NCBI GenBank assembly: GCA_036346395.1 | Contig: CM070604.1 | Span: 34,499,662-34,563,661, forward strand | Direction: 5' to 3' | Source: Hsuehochloa calcarea | Lineage: Eukaryota > Streptophyta > Magnoliopsida > Poales > Poaceae | DNA length: 64,000 nucleotides | In this document: piece after piece, positions 23,601 through 35,302 of the stretch | How positions within the stretch are numbered: the first letter of the stretch is position 1 | Layout of the letters: each line of letters opens with the position of its first letter | Notes under the pieces: model-generated | The model's input: only the letters and a program-made list of their open reading frames with translations | Told to the model about the DNA's origin: nothing | Database searches by the model: none | Made by a program: the position numbers and the translations under genes

Positions 23601-25000
23601 GGGATTTGGTAGAGTTCCAACCCAAGACTTCTACGGAAAGAAGTCCTATCTTGACCGATTTAAAGGAAGTGAAATCGAAGATATACCGTGGTACAAGAAT
23701 ATCCAGATGTTTTTCCGAGGACTTACAGTATGCCACCGACCAGGACATAATGTTCTTAATTGACTTAGTCCTGTGGATGCTCCATTTCGGCGACCCTACG
23801 GAATCTTGGCAAGCGATCTAGCAGAGTTGAAGAAGCGGTCGAAGAACTACAGAGTAAAGGTTACATTCAACCGAGTTCATCACCTTGGGGAGCACCAGTA
23901 CTATTTGTCAAAAAGAAAGACAATAGTATGAGAATGTGTGTGGACTATAGATCACTCAACGAGGTAACAATCAAAAACAAGTACACGTTACCTAGGATAG
24001 ATGATCTGTTTGATCAACTTAAAGGAGACAGTGTTTTCTCCAAGATTGATTTGAGGTCGCTACCATCGCTTAAAAATCGGACTGTAAGATATTCAAGACG
24101 ACTTTCACCACCGATATGGATCAGACGAGTTCACGGTGATGTCATTTGGACTAACAAATGCCCTCGCTTATTTCATGAATATGATGAACAAAGTGTTCAT
24201 GGAATTCTTGGATAAGTTTGTGGTGGTATTCATAGATGATATTCTCATCTACTCAAGAGATATGGAAGAGCATGAAAAACATCTCAGAATTATTTTGGGC
24301 AAACTCCGAGAACACCAACTTTATGCGAAACTCAAAGAAAAGTGAATTTTGGCTCACCAAGTGGCTTTTCTTGGACACATTGTGTCGGCAGGAGGAGTTG
24401 CGAGAGACCCTCAAAGGTTGAAGTCAGAATGGATTGGAAGCAACCCAAGTCCGTCACGTATGAGAAGTTTTCTGGATTAGTTGGGTACTACCGCAGATTC
24501 ATTGAAAATTTCTCCAAGATCGCCAAACCCATGACTCAACTTCTAAGAAGGAAAAGAAATTTGAATGGACAAGTGCTTGTGAACATAGTTTTCAAGAGTC
24601 AAGAAAAGACTAGTCTCTGCACGATGCTAGTTTTACGGATATACGTAAGGATTTTGAAGTTTTAGGACGCGCATCGCCAGGGCTTGGATGTGAACCGATG
24701 CAGAAGGAAAGGTCGTGGCTTATGCATCTCGCCGCTTAAGGCCACATGAAGGAAATTATCCAACTCATGATCTAGAGTTAGCGCAATTGTGCATGCTTTG
24801 AAAATCTGGCGGCATTATCTCATTGGTAATCACGTGAGATTTTCACGGATCATAAGAGTCTCAAATATATCTTCACCCGATGATCTTAATCTCGTGCAAA
24901 GAAGATGGTTAGAGCCGATAAATGATTATGACCTTGGAATTCATTATCACCCGTAAAGCCAACGTGGTAGCGGATGCTCGAGTAGGAAAGCATCTTGCAA
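23601..25000 (+). pseudogene. Tekay reverse transcriptase-RNase H (broken)
   Basis: RT motifs are MRMCVDYRSLNEVTIKNKY (from 23928), SKIDLRS, MSFGLTNA and the catalytic VVFIDDILIYS (about 24220-24255). The thumb/connection GYYRRFIENFSKIAKPM is at about 24485. RNase H is recognised by VVAYASRRLRPHE...YPTHDLEL at about 24711-24780. At least four frame changes occur. The chromovirus FIDD box replaces the canonical YxDD, as is usual in this group. Confidence 0.85.
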
Positions 25001-26340
25001 CACGGTGTTAGTTCAAGAAAATCAACGAGTTGTATGAAGAACTAAAGCATCCGAATCTGAAATTGTCGGTCAAGGTCAGATCAACACAAAGGAAGTCCAA
25101 CCAACCATACAAAGTCGATCGTAGAAAAACAAATAGAAGACGAAGACATCAAAGAAATCATGAAGAACATGAGAAGAGGCAAAGCCCGAGATTTTCTCAA
25201 GATTTAGCAGGCGGCATATGGTTTGGCAACCGATCGTGTACCTAAACATCATGAAACCGCACAACCGATCCTGAAAGAAGCTCATGAATCACCTTACTCT
25301 ATCCATCCCGGAGTACCAAGATGTACCAGATCTGAAGGAAAAGTATTGGTGGGTTAGTATGAAGCGAGAGATCGCGAGTTTGTTGCACGTTGTGATGTAT
25401 GTCGTGTTAAGACAGAACATCGAGACTCGCGGATTGTTACAACCATTACCAATTCCCGAGTGGAAATGGGAGGAGATTGGTATGGATTTTATCACCGGAC
25501 TTCCTAGGACCCAATCAGTTGTGATTCCATTTGGGTAATAATTGACCGATTAACAAAAGTGGCTCATTTTATTCCACCAAGACCACTTACGAAGCAATAA
25601 GTTAGCGAAATTGTACATGGCGGGATCGTCTGTCTACATGGTATACCCAAGAAAATTGTGTCCGCATGAGGTTCGCAGCTCACTTCAAAATTTTGGCGAG
25701 TCTACATGAAGCTTTGGGAACCGGACTCAACTTCAAAGACAGACTTATCATCCCCAAGCAGATGGCGGACCGAACGTGTAAATCAGTCCTAGAAGACATG
25801 CTTCGAGCTTGTGCTATAGATTATGGAAGAAGTCGGATAAGAATTTGCCCTATGCAGAATTTTCCTACAACAACGACTTTCAAGCTAGCCTACATATGTC
25901 GCCATTTGAAGCATTGTATGGTAGAAAGTGTAGAACCCTCTCCTTTGGGATCAAGTAGGAGAACACCAATTCTTGGACGAATTGATAAAAGAAGTGAAAG
26001 TAAGGTAAAAGCAATAAGAGAACGTCTGAAAGTAGCTCAAACCCGACAAAAGAGTTATGCCGATAATCGTCTTGAGAGAACTATCCTTCGAGATGGGAGA
26101 TTTTGTCTATCTCAGGGTAACTCCACTCAGGAGTGAAGAGATTTCAGACTAAAGGAAAACTCGCACCTGCATTTGTCGGACCCTATAAGATTTTGGCAAA
26201 AGAGGCGAAGTTGCTTATCGCTTGAATTACCAAAGATCTCATCATTTATTCACAATGTCTTCCATGTATCCCAGTTAAAGAAATGTCTCAGAGTACCAAC
26301 AGAAGAAACACCGCTCGAGAGCATCGATCTTTAGGAAGAT
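25001..26340 (+). pseudogene. Tekay integrase (broken)
   Basis: The zinc-binding H2C2 module is seen as HESPYSIHPGV and ARCDVCRVKTEH (about 25280-25420). The core starts with the first Asp in IGMDFITGLPRT at about 25480. The second Asp region is damaged (about 25660), and the Glu region is degenerate. The C-terminal part reads RQKSYADNR and later YLRVTP-like residues in a shifted frame. It would insert the cDNA into DNA. Confidence 0.8.
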
Positions 26341-26514
26341 CTCACCTATGTGGAACAACCAATCAAGATTCTCGATGTGGCAGAACGCGTCACCAGAAGC
26401 AAAGTCATTCGTTCTTGTAAGGTTCAGTGGAGCAATCATTCAGAAGAAGAAGCTACCTGGGAGCGAGAAGAAGTTTTGAGAGCCGAGTATCCCTACCTTT
26501 TATCGACTAAGTCC
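26341..26514 (+). pseudogene. Tekay integrase chromodomain-like tail
   Basis: KILDVAERVTRSKVIRSCK then VQWSNHSEEEATWEREE and RAEYPYL. The W-x3-S-x-E-x2-TWE pattern is the conserved end of chromovirus chromodomains, which can direct integration to heterochromatin. The aromatic cage is not complete, as in other plant members. Confidence 0.8.
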
Positions 26515-26531
26515 AATCTCGGGTCGAGATT
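26515..26531. promoter_or_regulatory. Hairpin beside Tekay PPT
   Basis: Arms aatctcg and cgagatt with loop ggt, one base from the PPT. Confidence 0.75.
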
Positions 26532-26550
26532 CCCTTTAAGGGGGTAGGTT
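26532..26550 (+). promoter_or_regulatory. Tekay polypurine tract
   Basis: ccctttaagggggtaggtt directly precedes the 3' LTR start tgtaac. Confidence 0.9.
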
Positions 26551-29500
26551 TGTAACATTAAAATTTCAATTTCATTAAAAATAAGACTTTATTAATTTTG
26601 TGGATTTTCCGAAATTTTAAAAGCTTTTCCTAAAGTATATTAAGGCTAAAAGAATTTATGTGCAAAATCTATTACCAACTAAAAGTTGGAATTATTTTAT
26701 TTAAGTCCGATTGCCTCATAGAATTTCGTGAATTTTCTCAAAATTTTTGGACTTCATTTACTATTTTCTAAAGCCTATTTGAATTTCTGGAATTAAATCA
26801 ATTGAAAAAGGTTTAAAATCTTCACATAAAGATCGGGGCGAAGCCCGAAGATCAGGCGCTTCTCGCCCACTCTCTCCGCGCGCGAAACGCTGGCCGTCCG
26901 ATCAAAATCGGACGGCCGACAATCAATCCGCCGCGCCTCTCTCCGCCTCTCTGTCTCATTGTCGGTGGGGCCCACGCCTGGCGTCGTCTTCCTCGCCTCC
27001 TTCTTCCCGCGACGCCGCCATTACCGCACTCGGGAGTTCTTCAATTCGTGATTCCTCCCCATTACTCCCGCATTTGCGCGCTTCAAGTCACCCGCTATCG
27101 CCGCGTTCATCCCGGCTTTATCCCCGTCATTTCGCGTGCGCCCCACCTCCTCGTCGCCGCCATTCTGCCCCACGATCTCCATCTCCGGCCTCCCCTCTCC
27201 TATAAAGCCACCCCATTGCGCATTCTCTCCCACATTCCATTCCACCTACTCGTAACCGCTCACTCTCTCGCCGCAATTGGAGTTTTCCCCTCGGTGGCGA
27301 AGCTCCATCTTCTTCGATTCCGGCGACAAGCACTCCCGACCACCGCGACCGCACCATCGCCTTCATGACCTCTGGCGATCCCGTGCGCGCCTCGTCTTCG
27401 CCAGAGATCCCGGAGCATCCTCCCGCCAACAACCGAACCTCACCGCCGCCTCTCGTCGTCGCCGACCACCTTCCACCACGCCCTCGCGCGCCGTAGCGCC
27501 CTCGCATCGATGATCGCCTCCGAGTGTTTTGCGCACCTCACCGAGCCCGCCGCCGCCGCTGTCACGAACCTTGGTTCCCGAGCGCCTCCCTCCGGCGTCG
27601 ATGTGGCCGGCCAAGTCGGCGCCACTGGCGCCACATGGGCACTTTGGCCGACGAGCGCGACCACATAGGCGCCAACAGGACGGCCAGCGCCCAAACACGC
27701 CTCGCCCTCACACTGTTGCGTGCGCCGAGTTCACCGTGGATTCGGGTGACGCCGTGGACTGAGTCCATGACTGTTTGGGCCCACATGTCAGTCTTTGTGA
27801 ACAGTGCCACTGACGCATGCTTGCGCAATAAATGGAATTTCCTTTAGAAAATTAATTCGGGAAATTCAGAAATTCAGATTTTAGGATTTAATTTAGATTT
27901 AAACTTCCAGGAGCTCGTATTTCTTCATACAAACTCCGATTTAGGTGATTCAAATTCCTAAATTTGTATAAAATCAAGATCTAGCTAACTAAACCAAAAT
28001 TATTTAATTTGGAGTTAATTTGAATTTTCATTTGAATTTATTTGTGTTCATTGGAATTCTGTTTGAATTTGGAATATTTTCGCGTATAGATTTTGACGAC
28101 TCCGGAGAGCTTGACCCTATTGAAGAAGTAGAATACCAGGAATTTGAACAAGGCAAGTTACACCATTGACCATTTTGCCCCCAATATTTAAAATTATTTA
28201 ATTTCTGTTTTAAATTATTACTACATGCATAATTGTATTTAATTATTTTAAATTCCTGTTTTAAATATTTAATTATTCCGATTCCTTTGTATAGCCAAAT
28301 TTGATTGTTGTATTATCAATTCCTTGTAACCTTAGTCAAATGAATTTAAAAATAAATATATGCATAGCAAATGCTTAGATCATGAAATATTTGACTTTGG
28401 GAGAATTTAGCCAAAATTTCATAAATTGATAAAAAGCCTATGACATTGCTTTGTCATGGTGGACTTTTGCAAATGTCTTTGAAAATTATAAAAATAAAAG
28501 AAAATGGTTTGTACTTGGGCAAACATGGATCGTTGGTGGGTGCAGGTTTATGCACGGGCCTGTCTGGTTAGGACTGAGACCCAGGGTTTTTATTGAAAGT
28601 TGCCCAAGTAGATTAAGGACCGGCCTTTCAGCCGCATCTTGCAAAAGCTCCACCGTACTACCACATGTTCTGTATGGGCAGAACCAGGCTTAATAATTTG
28701 TATTACCTCAGTATTGTTTATGCCATTTTTGTTGTGTGGGTGTCGGTTAGACTTTATTCCCACTTGGCGCAAGAGGGGTTTCAGCAGTGGTTAGCCTAAT
28801 GGAAGTGAAACCTTAGCGCATATTGGTATTGAGGTAATGCATTGGAAACGCCTTGTGATAATTGCCTAGTCACACACCTAAGGAAGTGTGTATTGGCCAC
28901 ATAACTGCAAATTATCTCGTGTGGGTAAAGTTGTACCATCTCTGCAGAGTGTAAATCTATTCGAATAGCCGTGTCCACGGTCATGGACATGCTGAGCAAA
29001 GCCACTCTAAGTTAGATTTGTTTTTGGTTTTAAAATAACTTTGGACATGATTTGAGGATGGTTAATCCTTGTGGTAAATTTGGGCGGGTAGCCTTGTGAT
29101 AGGAGGGTATCCTTCACCATGTTTCATATGGAGGTTATCCACTATAAAATGATGAAATTTAAATCTGATTTTAGCTATGGAATAAAATTATGCCTTGAAA
29201 CTTAGTATAAATATTTAAACCAAAAAGGCTGATTTACGCAAATAAACCCTACAACCTTCCTTTGAATAACTTATGCATGCATTCTAAATTACAGATTGGG
29301 TGTAATTTGCGAGCACGATTGTAGTGCTCACTCTTCTTTGAATATTATTATTCGTGAGAAGACTGCTATCCGTAAGGTGAGGAGCGGGGCGATTAGGCAA
29401 TGACCTCCGCACGATTACTGTGGCGTATCGTGTGGCTTACCATTATTATTTGCTTCCGCTTAATGTTTTATTTGTCCTCCGGCCCCAGTTGTAATAAACT

Positions 29501-29625
29501 CTGTGCTTATTAAATATACACGTTGGATATGTTTGTGATAATATTTTTGTGACTGTGTACACTGGAAATCCTGGACTAGTGTATGAACACAGAGAATTCG
29601 GGATCCTGCGTTCCCGGGTTCGAGA
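26551..29625 (+). repeat. Tekay element 3' LTR
   Basis: 3075 bp, colinear with the 5' LTR. The triple-dyad block is at 28940-28989 with the full palindrome ctattcgaatag. The terminal bases read cgaga where the 5' LTR has cgaca. In the first 190 bp five CAG/CTG words of the 5' LTR are all altered here. Confidence 0.95.
28940..28989 (+). promoter_or_regulatory. Triple-dyad block in Tekay 3' LTR
   Basis: ctctgcagag (28940-28949), ctattcgaatag (28957-28968) and arms tgtcca/tggaca (28972-28989). All three dyads are perfect. Confidence 0.75.
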
Positions 29626-29630
29626 ACGCT
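29626..29630. repeat. TSD acgct, right copy (Tekay element)
   Basis: Mate of 18125-18129. Copia B resumes with atattcaatcatgg. Confidence 0.92.
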
Positions 29631-30437
29631 ATATTCAATCATGGCAAACCGTGTACTGCAAAGCTAAAGCCAAGATAGTAGCAATCTGAGATTAACAGAA
29701 TTAAAATCATGAAAGGTTGCTCAAAATCATAGATTCACTCAAAGCAACCAAAAATGAGTCAAGCCATGTCTATAAGTAAAAAGAGACTCAAAACAAGAAT
29801 TGAGGCATTTTGAGCATTAAGAAAATTCTTTTGAAGCAAAGCTCAAGCACTTAGCCCTTTTTGGGCAATTTTTCTTTTTCTTTCTCTTCCTTTTTTTTGC
29901 TGTGCTAGATCTCAAGCCTTGCCGCGACCATCTCAAGCGATAAGCTTAAAAGAATGATCTAGGTCATCCAAAACTCCCCCTGAGTTCATGCCTAGTGCAA
30001 TGGCAAGCCGTCTCATGAGAAAGGATTGGTGAGATCGATTTTTCATACAGAGATTTTTTCTTTTCTTTTGCTTGACTTAAGAAGATAAAAAGCTCATTTT
30101 TCATCTCAAAATAAGTTCAAGACTCAATTCAACTTGTAAGACATGGCGAGAATCATAAGCGGATCACTAGAGCAAAACTGGTCACAAGATCCAACAAGAC
30201 ATGATTTGATTCAAATTTCTCAAAGATATAAAGCTAGCAAGGCAAGAGCTAAGCCAAACACGAAGAGCCATAAAAGAGGTCTAGCAGACTATCACTCGAT
30301 ATGACAAGGTATAGAATATGAAAACAAGTCATACAGTGATAATAATCAAAGCTCCATTAGTTTTAATATACAATGCAAGACAAATGAAATGAAACATGCA
30401 TTATGATACAATGAATGCAAAAAGAGCCACTTCCCCC
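29631..30437 (-). other. Copia B 3' noncoding region, right part
   Basis: Colinear with 1752-2558 of A. No gene is seen. Confidence 0.8.
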
Positions 30438-31902
30438 TCAAAACAGCCCAATAGGACTAATAACCCCTAACTCTCCCCGCAAGGCAGCAAAACGAGAAGA
30501 ATCAAGAGCCTTAGTGAAAATATCTGCAAGCTGTTGCTCAGACTCTACAAAATGAAGCACAACATCACCTTTCTCAACATGGTCTCTCAGAAAATGAAAT
30601 CGAATATCAATGTGTTTAGTCCTAGAATGTTGCACTGGGTTTTTGGCAATATTAATTGCGAAAGTGTTGTCACGAAAAGAGGAACACTTCCCAAAGATAA
30701 CCCATAGTCCCGCAGCGTGGATAAAATCCAGAGAACACGAGAGCGACCATCGCGGCAGCCTACATACTCGGCCTTAGTCAGAGATCAGGCAATGTAAGAC
30801 TGCTTTCTAGAAGACCAAGAAACAAGAGATGTGCCCAAGAAATGACAAGTGCCGAAGTACTCTTCCTATCCACTCTACACCGTGAAATCAAGATCGTAAA
30901 ATGCTCGAATCGAAAGAGCCAAGAGGAAGAATACGAGTCCAAAGTCAAGCGTATCTTGAAGGTACACGAATATGCGGCGTCTTGCTTGACGATGAGAAGC
31001 ACGAGGAAGCTCGAAGCGGCGCACGACATACGGCGAATTGTATGTCCGGCCGACGCCGTAAGATAGAGGAGGAGCCAATCATCTGCGATACTCCTTCCGA
31101 TCCACCGACTCTCCATCCTCATCGTGGTCCAAAGACGGTGGTTGTTGCAATGGGAGTAGACATTGGCCTCTCGCTTCCCATATTGAAGCGCCAAGGAGGT
31201 CCTTTGTATACTTACTCGGTGGGCGAAGGTGCCTTCTTTCGCTTGCTTGATTTGAAGACCAAGGAAGAATGTCGGCTCTCCCATCATGCTCATCTCAAAT
31301 TCACTTTGCTCATAGAATCAAAATCTAGACACCAAAGCATGAGAGGAACCACCAAAATAATATCATCAACATATATTTGAACCAACAAGAAATCACCGCC
31401 ATGCACGAGAGTGAACAAGGTTTTATCAACCATTCCCATTTTGAAATCATTTTCAAGCAAGAAACTCTTAAGCTGTCATACCAAGCTCTAGGAGCTTGTT
31501 TCAATCCATCTGAGGCTTTAGAGAGTTTAAAAACATGGTTTGGGAATTTTTGATTTTCAAACCCGTGAGGTTGCTTGACAAAGACCTCTTCTTCTATGAA
31601 GCCATTCAAGAAAGCACTTTTAACATCCATTTGAAAAAGCTTGAAACCCTTGGATGTTGCAAATGCTAAAAGAATGCGAATGGCCTCCAATCTAGCTACT
31701 TTGGAGCAAAGGTCTCCTCAAAGTCTAAGCCCTCTACTGAATAACCTTGAGCAACAAGTCTAGCCTTATTGCGAACAACCAATCCATCCTCACTTTGCTT
31801 ATTTTTAAAAACCCATTTTGTTCCAATAACATGAGAATCGGAAGGTCGCTCAACTAAAAACCGGACTTTGTTTCTTTCAAAATTTTCAAGCTCTTCATGC
31901 AT
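30438..31902 (-). pseudogene. Copia B reverse transcriptase-RNase H (broken)
   Basis: The RNase H end (30438-30635) is clean: HIDIRFHFLRDHVEKGDV, ESEQQLADIFTKALDSSRF and the terminal GELGVISPIGLF with a stop, which fixes the polyprotein end at 30438. RT contains NKARLVAQGYS (about 31730-31780), MDVKSAFLNGF and a YVDD region at about 31370. The same two or three frame breaks as in A occur between 30700 and 31300, together with private ones. Confidence 0.85.
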
Positions 31903-32034
31903 GGCATTGACCCAAGAGGCATCGATAAAGCATGGGTGATATCTCGGGGTTCAAAAGAAGCGACAAAAGCGTAATGTGCATGGGAATCGGGAGAAATAAA
32001 CACAGGCGAGTGACTCGCTCTTGAAGATCCCCAA

Positions 32035-32960
32035 TCATCTGCTCAGAGGATGTTGTCGCTTTGAATGCGAAGAGGTGCTCTGGTGCGTATGGCCTCTACC
32101 CCATGAGTTGTGGAGGTAGGAACAGAGCCACTCGGATCGTCGGTGGGGATAGGAGGCGGTGCTCGGTGACATCAAGTAGTAGTAGCAGCTCTCCACCCCT
32201 CTCGGAGGTAGCAGGAGGATGGTTTGGGTCTTCATCCTCGTAATCATCATCGGCGAAGATGCTATCTTGAGTTTCGTAAACCTGTACCAAGCATCGGGTC
32301 TAGTACTGTGACTAGCCTCATCAAAAGTGACTTCGCAAGTCTCAACAATTTTGTTAGTATCAACATTAAAAACACGATAGCCACGAGAATGAGCAGGATA
32401 TCCAAGAAATATGCCATCAAAACATCTAGACTCAAATTTATCAAGATTGCCATGTTTAAGAATGAAGCACTTGCAACCAAAAATCTTGAAATGAGAAACC
32501 TTGGGAGAATGACCAAATCTAAGCTCATAAGAAGTCTTCCCAACCACAGATCTCAAGAAAATCCTATTGGAGATATAACAAGCAGTAGAGATCGCCTCAG
32601 CCCAAAATCTCCTAGGAGTAGAATGCTCATCTAGCATGGTCCGAGCCATCTCTACAAGGGTTCTGTTCTTCCTTTCTACAACACCATTCTGCTGAGGAAC
32701 TCTAGGAGAAGAAAACTGATGCTCAATTCCCTATCGGTAGAAGGTAGAAAAAGAAGAATTCTTGAACTCTGTTCCATTATCACTCCTAATGGCTCTCAAA
32801 GCTCTAGGTATATCAACAGCAATTCTAAGGACCAAATCTTTCAAGAATCCAAATGCTTCGTCCTTAGAAGCAAGAAAATAAACCCATGAATACCTGGAGT
32901 AATCATCCACAACCACCAAAGACATACCATTTCCCACCAATGATGAACTCTAGAAGGACC
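32035..32960 (-). pseudogene. Copia B integrase (broken)
   Basis: Homologous to 4205-5060. VVDDYSRYSWVYF and IRSDNGTEFKNS lie in one frame (32731-32940), while TMLDEHSTPRRFWAEAIS and FGCKCF lie in another (32035-32649). A short loss near 32735 (a CAG in copy A) breaks the frame between the second Asp and the catalytic Glu. Confidence 0.82.
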
Positions 32961-32962
32961 AA

Positions 32963-33590
32963 TCAGTATCTAAGTGAAGAAGTCATCCCGTCCATCACCA
33001 TTACCAAAGTAAGAGGTGGGTGGGAAGCAGACACCATCTTACCATGTCTGAGGTGAGCACACAAGATCTCTGACGACCTTGACCTAGGCAAACCTCTAAT
33101 CAAGTCCTTGCAACCGACTCTAGACAAATGATCAAAACCTATATGCCCAAGTCTACGATGCCACAAAACAAGATCATGAGAATCGAGGCTACAGACACCT
33201 AGGACCGGAAATGTAAGAAATCTTGAAATTTGCACAGAAGATCTTCTCAAATCTGGAGATCTCAAAGACAAGCTCACCTGAGGAATCTAGAACTCTACAC
33301 TCACCTCTCTTAAACCTCACTTCTAGACCCTCATCAAGCAGCTGAGAAACAGATAGAAGATTATACCTCAGCTTACTTACCAAGGCGACGTCTTTTAGCA
33401 TAAACTTGTCGTTGACGCGCACAGTGCCCTTTGCAGTCACGGTCCCAGTAGAAGCATCCCCAAATGTAATCAATTCATTGCCGGATGCACGTGTGAGGGA
33501 GGAGAACCATCTAGAATCTCCGGTCATATGTCGAGAACACCAGGAGTCAACAAGCCACTTGTCCTCCTTCCTCGCACGACGGACCTAAAA
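32963..33590 (-). pseudogene. Copia B protease and GAG-pre-integrase
   Basis: Protease start KWLVDSWCSRHMTGDSRWFSS (about 33500-33570), then ITFGDASTGTVTAKG and the ALVSKLRYNLLSVSQL segment, followed by the GAG-pre-integrase VLWHRRLGHIGFDHL. The catalytic triplet reads D-S-W where copia proteases have D-S/T-G. The CTG at this site is intact here but short in A and C, so B may show the family's true sequence. Confidence 0.75.
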
Positions 33591-34760
33591 GGCACAATCA
33601 GAAAACATCCGTGCCTCAGTACTGGGGTTAGTGATAAATGAACGAGGAATCCAGTACTGAGAAGCACGATGTCTGGGAGCAGCAGTAGAAATAGCTGAAA
33701 CATGATCAGGAACAAAATCATAAGGATGCACATGAGAACCACCTAGACCTTTCCGAAACGATCTACCAAAAGATCGATACTCCCCCTGTCTAGGTGCTAC
33801 CCGGTGTCTCTCCTCACGATGTCCTAATCCAACATGCTGCCTAGACCCACCAAAAGAGTCTACAAAATTCTCCACAACTCTAGCAATCTTAGGTGGGTTT
33901 TTCTTGGAATGCTCTAGGGGGTTGAAACCTAGACCACTATTTTTCACGCTCACCTTGGATTGATCAAGAATCATGTTGAGTTTCTTTTTCCCACTTGAAA
34001 ACTTCTCAAGAGTCACCTTGAGGTAATCATTCTCTTTCATTAACTCCTCACATCTAGTGCACTTGCTAGACTTGATTACCTCATTGCGCTTACTCTTAAG
34101 AAGGGCCACTTCCACTTTGAAGGCCTCACAAGACACACAATAGGATTCCTGAATCCTATTCAACTGCTCCTTAAACTTGACTCTAAAAGCCTCTTGTATC
34201 TAACTAACCATGGTTTCAACTTCAGCATTCAAAACACAAGAGTTAGAATCAATAACCTTTTTAGAAGCAGTAAAAGACATGGATCTTTCAATTTTAGCCT
34301 TTTCTTCCAGGGTCTTGTTTAAGGCTTCAATCTCAATTGTAAGCTTGGGACAATTTTCAGAAGATGCAACTCTAGAGTAAATCAATGTTTCTGTCATCTC
34401 TTGCATCTTAATCCTATTATCCTTACAATGAGAGCATGTGTGACTAGCATCAAACTTTTGCAATTCTTTTAAGGAACTATCCAATTTTAATTCTAGCAAG
34501 GCACAATTAGAGCAAGTTAAAGGGATAGCTTCCATGGCAGTCACATCAAGAGGAATGACATCTAAACAAGCAGATCTAGACTTGAAAGATTCTAGTTCAT
34601 CGAGAGCATCTTTTAGTTGATTTGTGACAGAGGAATGAGCAGATTTCAAGCTTGTCAAATCTTTAAGCAAGCTAGTGCAGAGTCACAAATATCGCAGGAT
34701 TGATAGATTTAAGCCTAACAACTTCAAGATTCAAATTATCAATCATAATGTCACCTTCCT
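33591..34760 (-). pseudogene. Copia B gag coiled-coil extension
   Basis: Two long open stretches (33585-34163 and 34200-34670) encode a Leu/Lys/Glu-rich, probably coiled-coil segment with four CxxC pairs: CSNC, CSHC, CVSC and CTRC. The end joins the protease through a basic linker containing NPPKIARVVENFVDSF. An oversized gag of this kind is a mark of the SIRE lineage. A 303-bp in-frame segment present in C (45916-46218) is missing here and in A. Confidence 0.8.
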
Positions 34761-35297
34761 AATCATTTTTACTTGCTTATGCAATTTACATTCAACAAGC
34801 ACCAAAGCCCTTTTCATATCGGCAATAGAAGGGCATACCTCATCGGGATCACCAAAGGATCCTCATTGTTGGAGGAGTCGCTATCGTGGTCGTTCTTGGC
34901 CATGAAACACATGCCGTGAAGTCATGCGCCTTCTTCTTGCCACGAATCACTCTCGTCGTCCTCCGCTTCCGAGTCCACATCGCTCATATTTACATTTTCA
35001 AGAGCGGCAAGGACCCGGCTGAAAACTTTCGATAGTTTGTCTTCTTGGGTTTTGCATCCCTCTCCTGGGGATGTCTTCGTGTCTCCTTCTCCTCCTTGCC
35101 CTTTAGCTTGGGGCACCTGGAGCGAATGTGGTTTGGCTCACCACATTCGAAGCACGTGATAGGTCCACTCCTCCTCCTATTTCTCACCTTGTTGTACGCT
35201 CTTGTGAATTTGGTGGAAAGGAGGGCTAAGTCATCCTCGGGCAATTTCTCAAGTTGCTCATCACTCAAAGAATGTAAAGCAGATAATGAAAAACCAG
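34761..35297 (-). pseudogene. Copia B gag zinc-knuckle region
   Basis: Open from 35268 through DEQLEKLPEDDLALLSTKF to the CCHC knuckle CFECGEPNHIRSRC and a basic tail KGKEEKETRRHPQER. The frame breaks after KTNYRKF. The right limit is the TSD of the solo LTR. Confidence 0.85.
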
Positions 35298-35302
35298 ATG
35301 AG
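35298..35302. repeat. TSD atgag, left copy (solo LARD LTR)
   Basis: The same nucleotide position of gag as 7411-7415 in A. The mate is 38682-38686. Confidence 0.95.

Larger units (their letters stand above)
18130..29625 (+). mobile_element. Tekay/Del-type chromovirus (Ty3/gypsy), decayed
   Basis: An 11.5-kb plus-strand element with LTRs of 3095 and 3075 bp, PBS at 21229-21240, PPT at 26532-26550 and TSD acgct. The order gag, protease, RT, RNase H, integrase, chromodomain-like tail is that of gypsy chromoviruses. The long LTR and the tail SNHSEEEATWERE point to the Tekay/Del branch. All domains are recognisable but shifted in frame many times, so the copy is not functional as read. Confidence 0.92.

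Noticed and set aside
29631..30437. Possible envelope-like ORF 3' of copia pol
   Set aside because: SIRE-lineage elements can carry one, but no minus-strand frame in A, B or C is open for more than a short stretch here.
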